Source: a bacterium (lineage in GTDB: Bacteria; Planctomycetota; JAFGQW01). From it: DNA of 64,000 nt. A program made the position numbers and the translations under genes. This document shows positions 29,625 to 37,995 of the stretch, one piece after another (within the stretch, counting starts at the first letter, position 1; the number at the start of each line of letters is the position of its first letter). The stretch is from contig JAUHXU010000002.1 of assembly GCA_030426805.1 (NCBI GenBank), positions 372,001-436,000 on the forward strand. The letters are read 5' to 3'. Below the pieces are notes generated by a model. It was not told where the DNA came from and searched no databases. It saw nothing but the letters and a program-made list of their open reading frames with translations.

Positions 29625-30455
29625 ATGCCCGAGACTTGGCGACGCATCGACCGGGAGTGGCCGGACCAGCCGTATCGCAACCTCGCGTTCGAGGAGGCCC
29701 TCGTCACGAGCGTCGCCGACGGCGTCGTGCCGCCGACGCTGCGGTTCTGGCGCAACGACCGCACGGTCGTGCTCGGCCGCCACCAGTGCGCCGATCTCGA
29801 GGTGAACTACGACGCGTGCGACGCGCGCGACGTGCGCGTCGTCCGGCGCTTCTCGGGCGGCGGGGCGGTCTACCACGATCAGGGCAACCTGAACTACACG
29901 ATCGTGATTCCGCGCGACGAGGGCCCCGAGTTTCTCGAACGCACACGCAGTTTCGCGGTCGCCGCGGACGCCGTCGTCGCCGGACTCCGGACGCTCGGCA
30001 TCGCCGCACGCTTCCAGCCGATCAACGACATCAGCGTCGGCGAACAGAAGATCTCGGGCTTGGCCGGCACCCTGACGAAGCGCGCGCTGCTGTATCACGG
30101 CTGCCTGCTCGTCGAGAGCGACCTGCGGGTGCTCGGCGACGTGCTCAACGTCGCGAAGGAGAAGCTCGAGTCGAAGGCCGTGCGCAGCGTTCGCAAGCGC
30201 GTGACGACGCTCCGGGAGCTGCTCGGGGACGTCGACATGGCGCGGGTCAAGGACGCGATCGCGACCGGTGTCGCCGCGACGTTCGGCGTCGAGGTCGCGC
30301 AGGGCGAACCGCACGCGGACGAACTCGCGCTCGCCGACGAACTCCTCGAGACGAAGTATGCGACCGACCGCTGGCGTCTCGGGCCATGCCGCCGATGCAC
30401 GTGCCGTGCGCGGCCCGACGATGCGCGCCTGGCGCGCGTGATGCGGAGCGACTGA
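29625..30455 (+). CDS. lplA: Lipoate-protein ligase A, catalytic subunit without C-terminal domain, 276 aa
   Basis: Activates lipoate with ATP and transfers it to lysines of E2 and H proteins. The fold motifs are YRNLAFEEALV, RFWRNDRTVVLGRHQ, the lipoyl-AMP loop RRFSGGGAVYHDQGNLNYT (about 75-93) and the lysine motif ISGLAGTLTKRALLYHG. The canonical E. coli enzyme adds an accessory C-terminal domain; this one stops after KYATDRW plus an arginine/cysteine-rich tail of about 20 residues. The accessory domain is encoded by the next, overlapping gene. Start ATG 29625. Confidence 0.93.
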   Translation: MPETWRRIDREWPDQPYRNLAFEEALVTSVADGVVPPTLRFWRNDRTVVLGRHQCADLEVNYDACDARDVRVVRRFSGGGAVYHDQGNLNYTIVIPRDEGPEFLERTRSFAVAADAVVAGLRTLGIAARFQPINDISVGEQKISGLAGTLTKRALLYHGCLLVESDLRVLGDVLNVAKEKLESKAVRSVRKRVTTLRELLGDVDMARVKDAIATGVAATFGVEVAQGEPHADELALADELLETKYATDRWRLGPCRRCTCRARPDDARLARVMRSD

Positions 30456-30754
30456 TGCACGTCGACGTGGCATACAAGAGCGATGGCGACGGCAAGCTCG
30501 TCCGGGCGTGCGTCGCGTTCGAGGGCGAACGCGCGATGAACGTCACGTTCACCGGCGACTTCTTCCTCGAACCGGCCGACCTGCTGGACGCGTTGAGCCA
30601 CGCGGTGAGCGGATCGACACGCGAGGAGGTCGGGCCGCGCGTCGCCGCGTTCTTCGAGGCACACCCCGATCGACTGTTGATCGGTGCGGCACCGGCGGAC
30701 TTCGTCGCGGTCGTCGAGCGCGCGTTCGCCCGACGCGACGCTACAGCTTCGTGA
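30455..30754 (+). CDS. lplB: Lipoate-protein ligase accessory subunit (LplB-type), 99 aa
   Basis: Small protein matching the C-terminal domain of LplA: DGKLVRACVAFEGERAMNVTFTGDFFLEPADLLDALSHAV. In Thermoplasma acidophilum the same domain is a separate protein, LplB, required for lipoate adenylation. The ATG overlaps the lplA stop (TGATG), so the subunits are made together. Its 3' end overlaps the tail of the convergent imidazolonepropionase gene by 14 bases. The assignment rests on sequence wording and gene order. Confidence 0.8.
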   Translation: MHVDVAYKSDGDGKLVRACVAFEGERAMNVTFTGDFFLEPADLLDALSHAVSGSTREEVGPRVAAFFEAHPDRLLIGAAPADFVAVVERAFARRDATAS

Positions 30755-31988
30755 CGCCGACGACGCGGTTGTCGCCGAACGCGTAGGCGATCTCGGCCGG
30801 CTCCTCGACGTCCCACTCCGTGACGACGGCGCGCCGGCCGGGGCGCAGGCTCCCGTAGTCGTCGTGGACCTTGATCGCCCAGGCCGCGTTGAGCGTGAAG
30901 CCGGTCAGGCACTCCTCGGGCGTGAGCCCGTTGTGCATCGCCGCGAGCGTCATGCACGCGGCGGGGCTCACGATCGGTGACGAACCGGGGTTGAAGTCGG
31001 TCGCGAGCGCTACGACCGCACCGGCATCGACCATCTTTCGGCCCGGCGCCCACTTGCGCATCTTCAGGTAGAACGTCGAGCCCGGGATCAGCACGCACGC
31101 GGTCCCGGCCTTCTTCATCGCGCGGATCGTCGCGGCGTCGGCGTACTCGAGGTGGTCGGCGCTGTCGGCGCCGAGCTCGGCCGCGAGCTTGCCGCCCCCG
31201 AGGCGCGACAGCTGATCGGCGTGGATCGTCAACCGGAAGCCGAGGTCGCGCGCGCGCTCGAGGATCTCACGGGTCTCGTCGAGGTCGAACACGCCGGTCT
31301 CGCAGAAGATGTCGGCGCGCTCGGCGAGCTCGCGGCGCTTCACCTCCGGCAGGATCTTGTTGCAGACCAGGTCGATGTAGCGGCCACGGCGGTTGCGATA
31401 CTCGCGCGGCACCGAGTGCGCGGCGAGGCAGGTCGGCAGGAAGCGGATGCCGGCATCGTCGGCGCGCGTCTTGTTCCACCAGCGGATCGCCATCAGCATC
31501 CGCACCTCGTCGTCGAGGCTGAGCCCGTAGCCGCTCTTCGCCTCGGCGAACGCGATGCCGTGGCGGTGCAGGCGCGCGGCGTGGGTCGCGAGTCGCTCGC
31601 GCAGCGCGCGGTCGCTCGCCTCGCGAACCGAACGGACGCTGCTCATGATCCCGCCGCCGGCTGCGGCGATCGCCTGGTAGCTCTCGCCGGCGAGGCGTTG
31701 CTTCCACTCGCCGACGCGTGGGGCGGCGAAGACGGGGTGGGTGTGCGGGTCGACGAGCGCCGGCGTGACGAGTGTGCCGCGCGCCTGTCGGACGGTCGCT
31801 TCGCGGTAGCGACGGGCGAGCGTCGCATCCGGCCCGACCTCGATGATCCGGCCGTCTTCGGCGGCGATCGCCGCCCCCTCGAGGATCTTCAGGTCGCCCA
31901 TCGCGTCGCCGACCGCGGGCCCGTCGTGGCCGTGGTCCAGCGTGACCAGCCGTCGGATTCCTCGGAGCAGCGTCAGGCGACGGGCCAT
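30741..31988 (-). CDS. hutI: Imidazolonepropionase, 415 aa
   Basis: Third enzyme of histidine degradation: hydrolyses imidazolone-5-propionate to formiminoglutamate. Metal-dependent amidohydrolase with the motifs VDPHTHPVFAAPRVGE (His-x-His), the loop AAGGGIMSSVRSVR, AEAKSGYGL, LTIHADQL (His) and ALATDFNPGSSPIVS (Asp). Length is normal. The rest of the Hut pathway is not in the window. Its ATG lies one base after the PfkB kinase stop, so the two form an operon. Assignment as HutI rather than another cyclic amidohydrolase is good because of the GGGI and DFNPGS wording. Confidence 0.9.
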   Translation of the reverse strand: MARRLTLLRGIRRLVTLDHGHDGPAVGDAMGDLKILEGAAIAAEDGRIIEVGPDATLARRYREATVRQARGTLVTPALVDPHTHPVFAAPRVGEWKQRLAGESYQAIAAAGGGIMSSVRSVREASDRALRERLATHAARLHRHGIAFAEAKSGYGLSLDDEVRMLMAIRWWNKTRADDAGIRFLPTCLAAHSVPREYRNRRGRYIDLVCNKILPEVKRRELAERADIFCETGVFDLDETREILERARDLGFRLTIHADQLSRLGGGKLAAELGADSADHLEYADAATIRAMKKAGTACVLIPGSTFYLKMRKWAPGRKMVDAGAVVALATDFNPGSSPIVSPAACMTLAAMHNGLTPEECLTGFTLNAAWAIKVHDDYGSLRPGRRAVVTEWDVEEPAEIAYAFGDNRVVGVTKL

Positions 31989-31989
31989 G

Positions 31990-32946
31990 TCAGGCGCCGC
32001 AGTCTTCGGCGGTGGGGCGAGCGCCGTAGTGCATGATCACGCGGCCCGCGAGGCGCACGCCGGCCTCGGCGGCCTCGCGCAGCGAGTGGCCGTTCGTGAT
32101 GCCGTGCAGGAAGCCGCCGGCGAACGCGTCGCCCGCGCCGGTCGTGTCGATCGGCGTGACGTTGAGCGCGGGCACGTGGAAGATGTCGTCCTTCGTGCCG
32201 ACGTAGGCGCCGTTGCCGCTGTCGGTGACGACCGCGAGTCCGCACGCGCGTCCCATCTGCTCGGCGGCTTCGACCGCGCTCTCGAGGCCGGTGAGGTGGC
32301 GCGCCTCGGCCGCGTTCGCGAAGAAGATGTCGACGTGCTCGTTCAACAGCTCGCGGAAATCGTCGTGGTGGCGATCGACACAGAACGGGTCGGACGCCGT
32401 GAACGCGACCTTCGTGTCGTGCTTGCGCGCGAGCGCGATCGCCTCGCGGCACGCATCGATCGCGGTGCCGTCCCACAGGTAGCCCTCGATGTAGAGGATC
32501 TTGCTGTGGTCGAGGGTCTCGGTGCAGATGCCGCGCGCGGAGATGTCGCCGGCGCAGCCGAGCGTCGTCAGCATCGTGCGCTGCGCATCCGGCGTGATCA
32601 GCACGATGCACGTGCCGGACGGGCGGTCGCCGTACTCGGCGGCGAACTTGACGCCCGCGGACGCGAGGCTCTCGGTGTAGGAGCGACCGTGGCCGTCGTC
32701 GTGGATGCAGCCGGTGAACGCGGGGCGCCCGCCGAGTGCCGCGACGCCGACGATGCTGTTGGCGACGCTGCCGCCCGCGCTCGCCTCCATCGTGCCGTGG
32801 TCGAGCGACGCGAGCACCGATGCGCGCGTCTCGTCGTCGATCAGGATCATCGCACCGGCCGGATGGCCGATCCGCTCGAGGGTCTCGAAGTCGACCGTGA
32901 CCTGGAGGTCGACCAATGCGTTGCCAAAGCCGTAGACGTCGAACAT
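31990..32946 (-). CDS. PfkB-family carbohydrate/nucleoside kinase, 318 aa
   Basis: Ribokinase-fold ATP-dependent kinase. Family signatures are the N-terminal GGSVANSIVGVAALGG (about 58-73, where the substrate lid begins) and the C-terminal DTTGAGDAFAGGFLHG (about 252-267) containing the catalytic aspartate and anion hole. The wording MFDVYGFGNALVDLQVTVD resembles adenosine/ribokinase-type members. The substrate is not fixed by sequence; adenosine, inosine or a sugar are all possible. It heads a two-gene operon with hutI, behind a promoter-like pair at 33013-33040. Confidence 0.88.
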   Translation of the reverse strand: MFDVYGFGNALVDLQVTVDFETLERIGHPAGAMILIDDETRASVLASLDHGTMEASAGGSVANSIVGVAALGGRPAFTGCIHDDGHGRSYTESLASAGVKFAAEYGDRPSGTCIVLITPDAQRTMLTTLGCAGDISARGICTETLDHSKILYIEGYLWDGTAIDACREAIALARKHDTKVAFTASDPFCVDRHHDDFRELLNEHVDIFFANAAEARHLTGLESAVEAAEQMGRACGLAVVTDSGNGAYVGTKDDIFHVPALNVTPIDTTGAGDAFAGGFLHGITNGHSLREAAEAGVRLAGRVIMHYGARPTAEDCGA

Positions 32947-33012
32947 GATTGGAAGTCGCCCCTCGAGGAGAAGATCGGCGCCGCGCGGCGTGCGAACCCC
33001 GGCGCCCGAACG

Positions 33013-33040
33013 AGGATAAGGCAGTCGGGGGGCGGTTCAA
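33013..33040 (-). promoter_or_regulatory. Sigma-70-like promoter for PfkB kinase-hutI
   Basis: Reverse strand TTGAAC, 16-base spacer, TATCCT, 66 bases before the ATG at 32946. Confidence 0.45.
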
Positions 33041-33074
33041 GGTCCGATCGAGCGAAACGGAGAAACCCAGATCG

Positions 33075-34658
33075 ATGCGACGACGTTCGCTCGGCATGTT
33101 CGGGATCGCGTGCGCCATCGCGGCAGCCGTCTCGGCTCAGACGGACCCGCCACCCACGCCTGCGCCCGACGCGGAGACGGGGCCGACGCTCGTCGCGGCA
33201 TTCGAGGAGCTGCGCGGTCTGGCGCGGCCGGTTCCGTTCGACGGGCCGCGGTATCGGCGCGACGAGTCGTATCGCGTCGCGCGACGCGCACGGGTCTCGG
33301 AGGCACGCGAGCAGCTCGGTCGCGCTGCCGCGGCGTTTCTCGTCAAGCGGCAACGCGAGTTCGCCGAGGGCAACGGTCGCTACTTCGCGGCGATGGCGTT
33401 CTGGTGGAGCGGGCGCTGCAGCGATGCGCTCGAGGTGTTCGACGCGTTCGCGAAGGACGAGAAGAACCCGCCCGACGAGGCGATGCGTCCCCGCCTGCTG
33501 CTCGACTGGGCGGCATGCGCGGTCGACCACGCCGAGGACGCGGCGCCGAACCGGACCCGCGGTCGTGCACGTGCGGCGCTCCGCATTCTGAAGCGGGTCG
33601 AGCAGGAGGGTGTCGCCCGCGGCGACGCGGAACAGCGCGTCGACGCGATCCGGAAGCGTCTCGCGCGCGTCGAACTCCGCGATGCGTTTCGTCGCGAGGT
33701 CGAACGCCGGATCGCGAGTGACCGCCGAGGGGCGTGGCGCGAGGTGGTCAAGGCCGAGAACGTCGACGAGGACAAGCCCGACGAGGTGCGTCGCGCGTGG
33801 GCGAAGGTCTCGCCGAAGCTCGACGCGATCCGCCGGAAACACGTCGACGCGTATTTCGAGTCGCATCGGGAACAACTCGAGTCCGGCGGCGGCGCGTGGC
33901 TTGCGGCCCGAGCGCTGGCGCTGGCCGGCGATCCCAAGGCGAGCGAGCACTTCGAGCGCGCGGTTCTCGCCGCCGCATCGCCGCGCGAACTCGCTCGGGT
34001 CGCGCTCGCCTGGACCGTCTTCGCGTTCGACGTCGCCGAGGACGACGCGCTCGCGCGCCGCGCATCCGCCTCACTGTTCGTCGAGGACCTCGAAGACGAA
34101 GAGCGGATCGAACTCGCCCGCGGTGCACTCGTGCGGGTCGCGGGGCTCGAGGCGCGAGCCGCTGCCGCGGCTGCGGTCGTCGGCAGCGCGTGGCGCGGGG
34201 TCGTGCGCCTCGGCGGCGACACGACGCCGCCGGTCGATCGACGGGCACGCGTCTGGCTGTTCTTCGCCCCGTGGTCGGACGCGTCACGACGCGCGCTCCT
34301 CGCGCTGGACGGTGCGCGGTCGCGGCTCGGTGCCGAGGTCATCGCGGTCGTGCCGCGGTTCGGCTTCGGCTGGCGTGTCCGCGGACGACGGACCGTGGAC
34401 GACGGCGAGCGCCTCGACGGCGATGCGGTCGGCGCGCCGTTGACGAACCACGACGAGGCCCGCTTGCTCGCGACGTTTCGCGACGCGGGCGGCGTGCAGA
34501 TGCCCCTCGTGCTCGCCGACGGCACCGCCGCGGCGCGGTGCGGAATCGACCGATGGCCGACGGCGGTCGTCGTGCGTGGGGACGGCGTCGTCGAAGCGGT
34601 CGTCGTCGGTGCGGCGCTCGACGCGATCGAGCGCGCCGTCGCCGCGGCGGCCCGGTAG
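33075..34658 (+). CDS. Exported protein with C-terminal thioredoxin-like domain lacking cysteines, 527 aa
   Basis: MRRRSLGMFGIACAIAAAVSAQ looks like a signal peptide. Residues 30-370 are helical and highly charged, resembling TPR/Sel1-type bundles (FAEGNGRYFAAMAFWWSGRCSDALEVFDAF). From about 385 there is a TlpA/redoxin-like fold: ARVWLFFAPWSDASRRALLALD, then a central helix and VQMPLVLADGTAAARCGIDRWPTAVVV. The usual WCxxC is replaced by PWSDAS, so no dithiol chemistry is expected. The gene is monocistronic and convergent with the DHODH-like gene. A binding rather than redox role is inferred. Confidence 0.72.
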   Translation: MRRRSLGMFGIACAIAAAVSAQTDPPPTPAPDAETGPTLVAAFEELRGLARPVPFDGPRYRRDESYRVARRARVSEAREQLGRAAAAFLVKRQREFAEGNGRYFAAMAFWWSGRCSDALEVFDAFAKDEKNPPDEAMRPRLLLDWAACAVDHAEDAAPNRTRGRARAALRILKRVEQEGVARGDAEQRVDAIRKRLARVELRDAFRREVERRIASDRRGAWREVVKAENVDEDKPDEVRRAWAKVSPKLDAIRRKHVDAYFESHREQLESGGGAWLAARALALAGDPKASEHFERAVLAAASPRELARVALAWTVFAFDVAEDDALARRASASLFVEDLEDEERIELARGALVRVAGLEARAAAAAAVVGSAWRGVVRLGGDTTPPVDRRARVWLFFAPWSDASRRALLALDGARSRLGAEVIAVVPRFGFGWRVRGRRTVDDGERLDGDAVGAPLTNHDEARLLATFRDAGGVQMPLVLADGTAAARCGIDRWPTAVVVRGDGVVEAVVVGAALDAIERAVAAAAR

Positions 34659-34685
34659 GTTCAGTCGCCAGCGCGGTCGTCCGCT

Positions 34686-35774
34686 TCAGTCGGCGGCGCG
34701 GATCGCCCCGGACGGGCACGTCGTGACGCACAGCCCGCAGCGCGCACAGTGCAGCGCTTCGATCGTCGGGCGGCCGTCGCTCTCGGCGTGCACCGCGCCG
34801 TAGGGGCACACGGTGACGCATCGTCCGCTCGCCGCACACGCGTCGAGGTCGATCGACGGCGGGGCGGTGGCGACCGGCGGGTCTGCTGCGTGCAGTGCAT
34901 CGGCATGCGCGGCGAGGTCGACGACGTCGTGTGCGGTCATCCACGCGCGAACGCCGGCGTCGAGATCGGCGTAGACGCGATCCCCGTCGAGGATCGCGGC
35001 CGTGGCGACGCCGACGGCGGTCGCGCCGGCGACGAGCATGTCGACCGCATCCACCGCGGTGCGCACGCCGCCGGTGCCGACGATCGGCCGGTCGGTCGCG
35101 CGGCGCAGCGCGTGGACCGCGTGCAGCGCGATCGGCTTGAGCGGCGGACCGGACACCGCATGGTCCTCGGGCGGACCACCGAGCAGCGGTGCGGCGCGCC
35201 GTGCGTCGATCGCGAGCCCGCGCTCGAGGCTGTCGACCGCGGTGAAGGCGTCCACCCATTGTCCGAGCGCGCGACCCGTCCCGGCGGCGTCGGCGGTGGC
35301 GGCGACCTTGTAGAGGATCGGCACGCCGAGTCGGGCGCGAAGATGCGCGAGGAGTGCCGCCGCATCCTCGAGGCCGGTCGATCGGAGATTCAGTTCGATC
35401 GCGTCGGCGCCGGCGTCCACCGCGCGGGGGGCGAGTGCGGCCGCGTCGCTCGGGGAGAACCCGACGGAGGCGATCAGCGGCACGCCCGACGCGCGCGCCG
35501 CGACGGAGCCGAGCGGCAGTTCGCGCATGAACCACAGGTCGGCGGGCACTTCGCTCGCGCGCTGCACGTGGGCGAGTGCGCCGTCCGGCGTCGCCCCGAG
35601 CGACGGGCTCACGACGCGCTGCGGTTCGGCGCAGATCGTCTTCGTCACGATCGCGCCGGCACCGGCCGCGACCGCGCGGCGGATCTTCTCGCCGTCGTCC
35701 ACATGCGGGCCGGCGGCAGCGACGATCGGCGAGCGCAATGCGAGCCCGCCGAGGGCGATCGGCCGGTCGCGCAT
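34686..35774 (-). CDS. Dihydroorotate dehydrogenase-like FMN protein with C-terminal ferredoxin domain, 362 aa
   Basis: TIM-barrel of the class 1 dihydroorotate/dihydropyrimidine dehydrogenase family (ALRSPIVAAAGPHVDDGEKI, GAIVTKTICAEPQ, AIELNLRS, PIVGTGGVRTAVDAVDMLVAGATAVGVATA at the FMN phosphate site). Residues 310-350 are a two-cluster ferredoxin segment. The second motif CARCGLCVTTCP is canonical; the first is CAASGRCVTVCP, with serine at the second cysteine position. The layout resembles PreA, the catalytic subunit of dihydropyrimidine dehydrogenase; no PreT partner is adjacent. The ATG is two bases after the HEAT gene stop. Confidence 0.82.
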   Translation of the reverse strand: MRDRPIALGGLALRSPIVAAAGPHVDDGEKIRRAVAAGAGAIVTKTICAEPQRVVSPSLGATPDGALAHVQRASEVPADLWFMRELPLGSVAARASGVPLIASVGFSPSDAAALAPRAVDAGADAIELNLRSTGLEDAAALLAHLRARLGVPILYKVAATADAAGTGRALGQWVDAFTAVDSLERGLAIDARRAAPLLGGPPEDHAVSGPPLKPIALHAVHALRRATDRPIVGTGGVRTAVDAVDMLVAGATAVGVATAAILDGDRVYADLDAGVRAWMTAHDVVDLAAHADALHAADPPVATAPPSIDLDACAASGRCVTVCPYGAVHAESDGRPTIEALHCARCGLCVTTCPSGAIRAAD

Positions 35775-35776
35775 CG

Positions 35777-36607
35777 TCAGCCGCCGTCGACCGGGCGGCG
35801 GACCTTCTCGACCGCTTCGCTCGCCGCGCGACGGACGTCTTCGTGCGGATCGTCGGCCGCCGAGACGAGCACCGGCTCGGCCTCGGCGCGCACCTCCGGG
35901 CCGAGCAGGCCGAGCGCGCGGCACGCCCACGAGCGGAACAGCCAGTCGTCCGACGCGACTGCCTCGAGGATGATCTCGAGGTTCTCCTCGGCCGGCACGA
36001 GGTCGGCGAGACCGCACGCGCCGATGAAGCGCTCCGCCTGCGGGTTGTCGTCGTCGGTCAACTCGAGGAAGACCGGAATCGCGACCGGCGCGACCTTGTA
36101 GGCGGCCTCCGCGGCGCGGCGCCGGGTCTCGTCCGGCCCCGCGCGCAATACGTCGACGAGCGACGGGACCGAGACCTCACCGACCTTGAAGATCGCGTCG
36201 ACCGCGACGCGACCGACGTCGGCGTCGGCGTCCCCGAGCGCGCGGATCAGCGACGGCAATGCCGGCGCCGCGCGCTCGCCGCTGCGCCCGATCTGCACGA
36301 CCACGTCGTGGCGAAACGCGGCGTCGTCGCTGTCGAGGAGGGCGCCAAGGGTCGCCATCGCTCGCTCGGCGTCGCCGCCGACCTTGATCAGCGCGTCGGC
36401 CGCCTCGAGCCGCACGCGCGGCGCGTCGTCGTCGAGAGCGTCCGTCAGCACGCCGATCGCTTCCCAACCGTCCGTGCCCATCTCGCCGAGTTGCACCGCG
36501 GCCCGCTCGCGCGCGGTCGGGTCGCCGTGGCGCAGCGTCTTCGCGAGATCCGCGGCCGACGGTGTATCGTCGGCAGCGCGTTTGCGGAATCGGTCGAACC
36601 AGCCCAT
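35777..36607 (-). CDS. Cytosolic HEAT-repeat protein, 276 aa
   Basis: Begins MGWFDRFRKRAADDTPSAADLA without a signal peptide. From residue 22 a regular solenoid of about seven HEAT units of 30-38 residues runs to the end (DPTARERAAVQLGEMGTDGWEAIGVL, DDAPRVRLEAADALIKVG, DDAAFRHDVVVQIGRSG, DADVGRVAVDAIFKVGE, DPHEDVRRAASEAVEKV). Such proteins bind partner proteins or act as phycocyanobilin-lyase-like scaffolds; no catalytic residue is evident. A strong GGAGGAAG ribosome site precedes the ATG. It is in an operon with the DHODH-like gene, so it may be that enzyme's assembly partner (inference). Confidence 0.85.
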   Translation of the reverse strand: MGWFDRFRKRAADDTPSAADLAKTLRHGDPTARERAAVQLGEMGTDGWEAIGVLTDALDDDAPRVRLEAADALIKVGGDAERAMATLGALLDSDDAAFRHDVVVQIGRSGERAAPALPSLIRALGDADADVGRVAVDAIFKVGEVSVPSLVDVLRAGPDETRRRAAEAAYKVAPVAIPVFLELTDDDNPQAERFIGACGLADLVPAEENLEIILEAVASDDWLFRSWACRALGLLGPEVRAEAEPVLVSAADDPHEDVRRAASEAVEKVRRPVDGG

Positions 36608-36651
36608 CGCGCGTCTTCCTCCGAGGTCGCGTTTGAGAGTAGCGCGCCCGG

Positions 36652-36680
36652 AGTATAGCAGGTCGACGGGTACGCGACAC
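36652..36680 (-). promoter_or_regulatory. Sigma-70-like promoter for the HEAT/DHODH operon
   Basis: Reverse strand GTGTCG, 17-base spacer, TATACT, 44 bases before the ATG at 36607. Confidence 0.4.
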
Positions 36681-36717
36681 GCTTGGCAACGGCCGGGTGG
36701 CGACGCACACTGTGGCG

Positions 36718-37986
36718 ATGCGGTGGTTCGTGTTCGCCTGGGCGTTCGTGTATGCACCCGGCGTGCTCGTCGGCCAGGGCGAGGACGTCGGCGTCTCGGA
36801 ACGGCTCGCGCGGATCGAGCGGCGACTCGCCGCCGTGCGCGCGCCCGACGAGCCGCGGCTGCGCGTACGATATGCGGACGGCCTGCGGTTGGAGCGGGAC
36901 GACGGCGCGGTGCGCATCCGGATCGGCGGCCGGATCCACTACGACGTCGCGGCGATCGACGCCGACGACGACATCGAACGTGCACTCGGCGCGGTCTCGA
37001 CGGTCGCGACCGAGTTTCGGCGCGCCCGGATCACGCTCGCGGGCCGCCTCGAGCACGGCCCCGTCTTCCGGATGCAGGTCGACTTCGCCGACGGCGTCGC
37101 GCGCTTCAAGAACCTGTGGCTCGAATCGCTTCCCGTCGCGGGCGTCGTCGCGCGGATCGGGTTCTTTCGGGAGCCGCTCGGGCTCGAGTCGTCGACGAGC
37201 GCGAATCACATCACGTTCCTCGAGCGCTCGCTCGCCCACGCGTTGACGCCCGGGCGATCGACCGGCGTGATGGTTCGCGGCGCGATCGGCGAGCGGTTGC
37301 GGTGGTTCGCCGGCGGCTTCATGCACGCCGATGCGTTCGGCGAGGCCGCGAGCGGCGACGGCTACGACCTGACCGGACGGTTCGCGCTACTGCTCTGGGG
37401 CGAAGACCGCGGCACGCGCGTCGCGCAGATCGGGGCCGGCTACGCGTTTCGGCACGACGGGCGCACCGATGTCCGGGTGCGGGCACGCCCCGAGGCGCAT
37501 CTCGCGCCGTTTCTCGTCGATACGGGCGCGTTCTCGGTGAATCGCACCGACGTCGTCGCGGCCGACATCGCGATCGTGCACGGGCCGTGGTCGCTCCAGG
37601 CGGAGACAGTGCACCACGTGCTTCACCGCGACGCGGACGTCGGGCGCTTCCACGCGTATTACGTGCTCGGCAGCGTGTTCGTCACCGGCGAATCCCGCGT
37701 CTACCGCGCGGCATCCGCGTCGTTTCAGGGCGTCCGCCCGGCGCGCGACCTGACCCCCGACGACACCGGGCGATGGGGCCCCGGCGCGATCGAACTCGCG
37801 CTGCGCGTCTCCCGGATCGATCTCGACAGCGGCTCGATCCGGGGCGGACGCCTCACCGACGCGACCGCCGGGGTGAACTGGTACCTGACGCCGGCCGCTC
37901 GCATCTCGTTCAACGCGATCCTCGCACGCCGCCACGGGATCGGCTCGGTCACCGTCGCGCAGATTCGGTTCGCGATCCGGTTTTAG
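36718..37986 (+). CDS. OprP/OprO-type outer membrane porin, 422 aa
   Basis: Signal peptide MRWFVFAWAFVYAPGVLVGQ, then a short coiled segment (VSERLARIERRLAAV) and a beta barrel beginning RIRIGGRIHYDVAAIDADDD. The family wording is clear in ARITLAGRLEHGPVFRMQVDFADG and in VVARIGFFREPLGLESSTSANHITFLERSLAHAL, which matches the OprP core. The chain ends in aromatic RFAIRF, the usual signal for barrel assembly. OprP members pass phosphate or polyphosphate; selectivity here is unknown. No clear ribosome site; GTG codons at 36697 and 36712 are alternative starts. Confidence 0.88.
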   Translation: MRWFVFAWAFVYAPGVLVGQGEDVGVSERLARIERRLAAVRAPDEPRLRVRYADGLRLERDDGAVRIRIGGRIHYDVAAIDADDDIERALGAVSTVATEFRRARITLAGRLEHGPVFRMQVDFADGVARFKNLWLESLPVAGVVARIGFFREPLGLESSTSANHITFLERSLAHALTPGRSTGVMVRGAIGERLRWFAGGFMHADAFGEAASGDGYDLTGRFALLLWGEDRGTRVAQIGAGYAFRHDGRTDVRVRARPEAHLAPFLVDTGAFSVNRTDVVAADIAIVHGPWSLQAETVHHVLHRDADVGRFHAYYVLGSVFVTGESRVYRAASASFQGVRPARDLTPDDTGRWGPGAIELALRVSRIDLDSGSIRGGRLTDATAGVNWYLTPAARISFNAILARRHGIGSVTVAQIRFAIRF

Positions 37987-37995
37987 CAAGCACCA

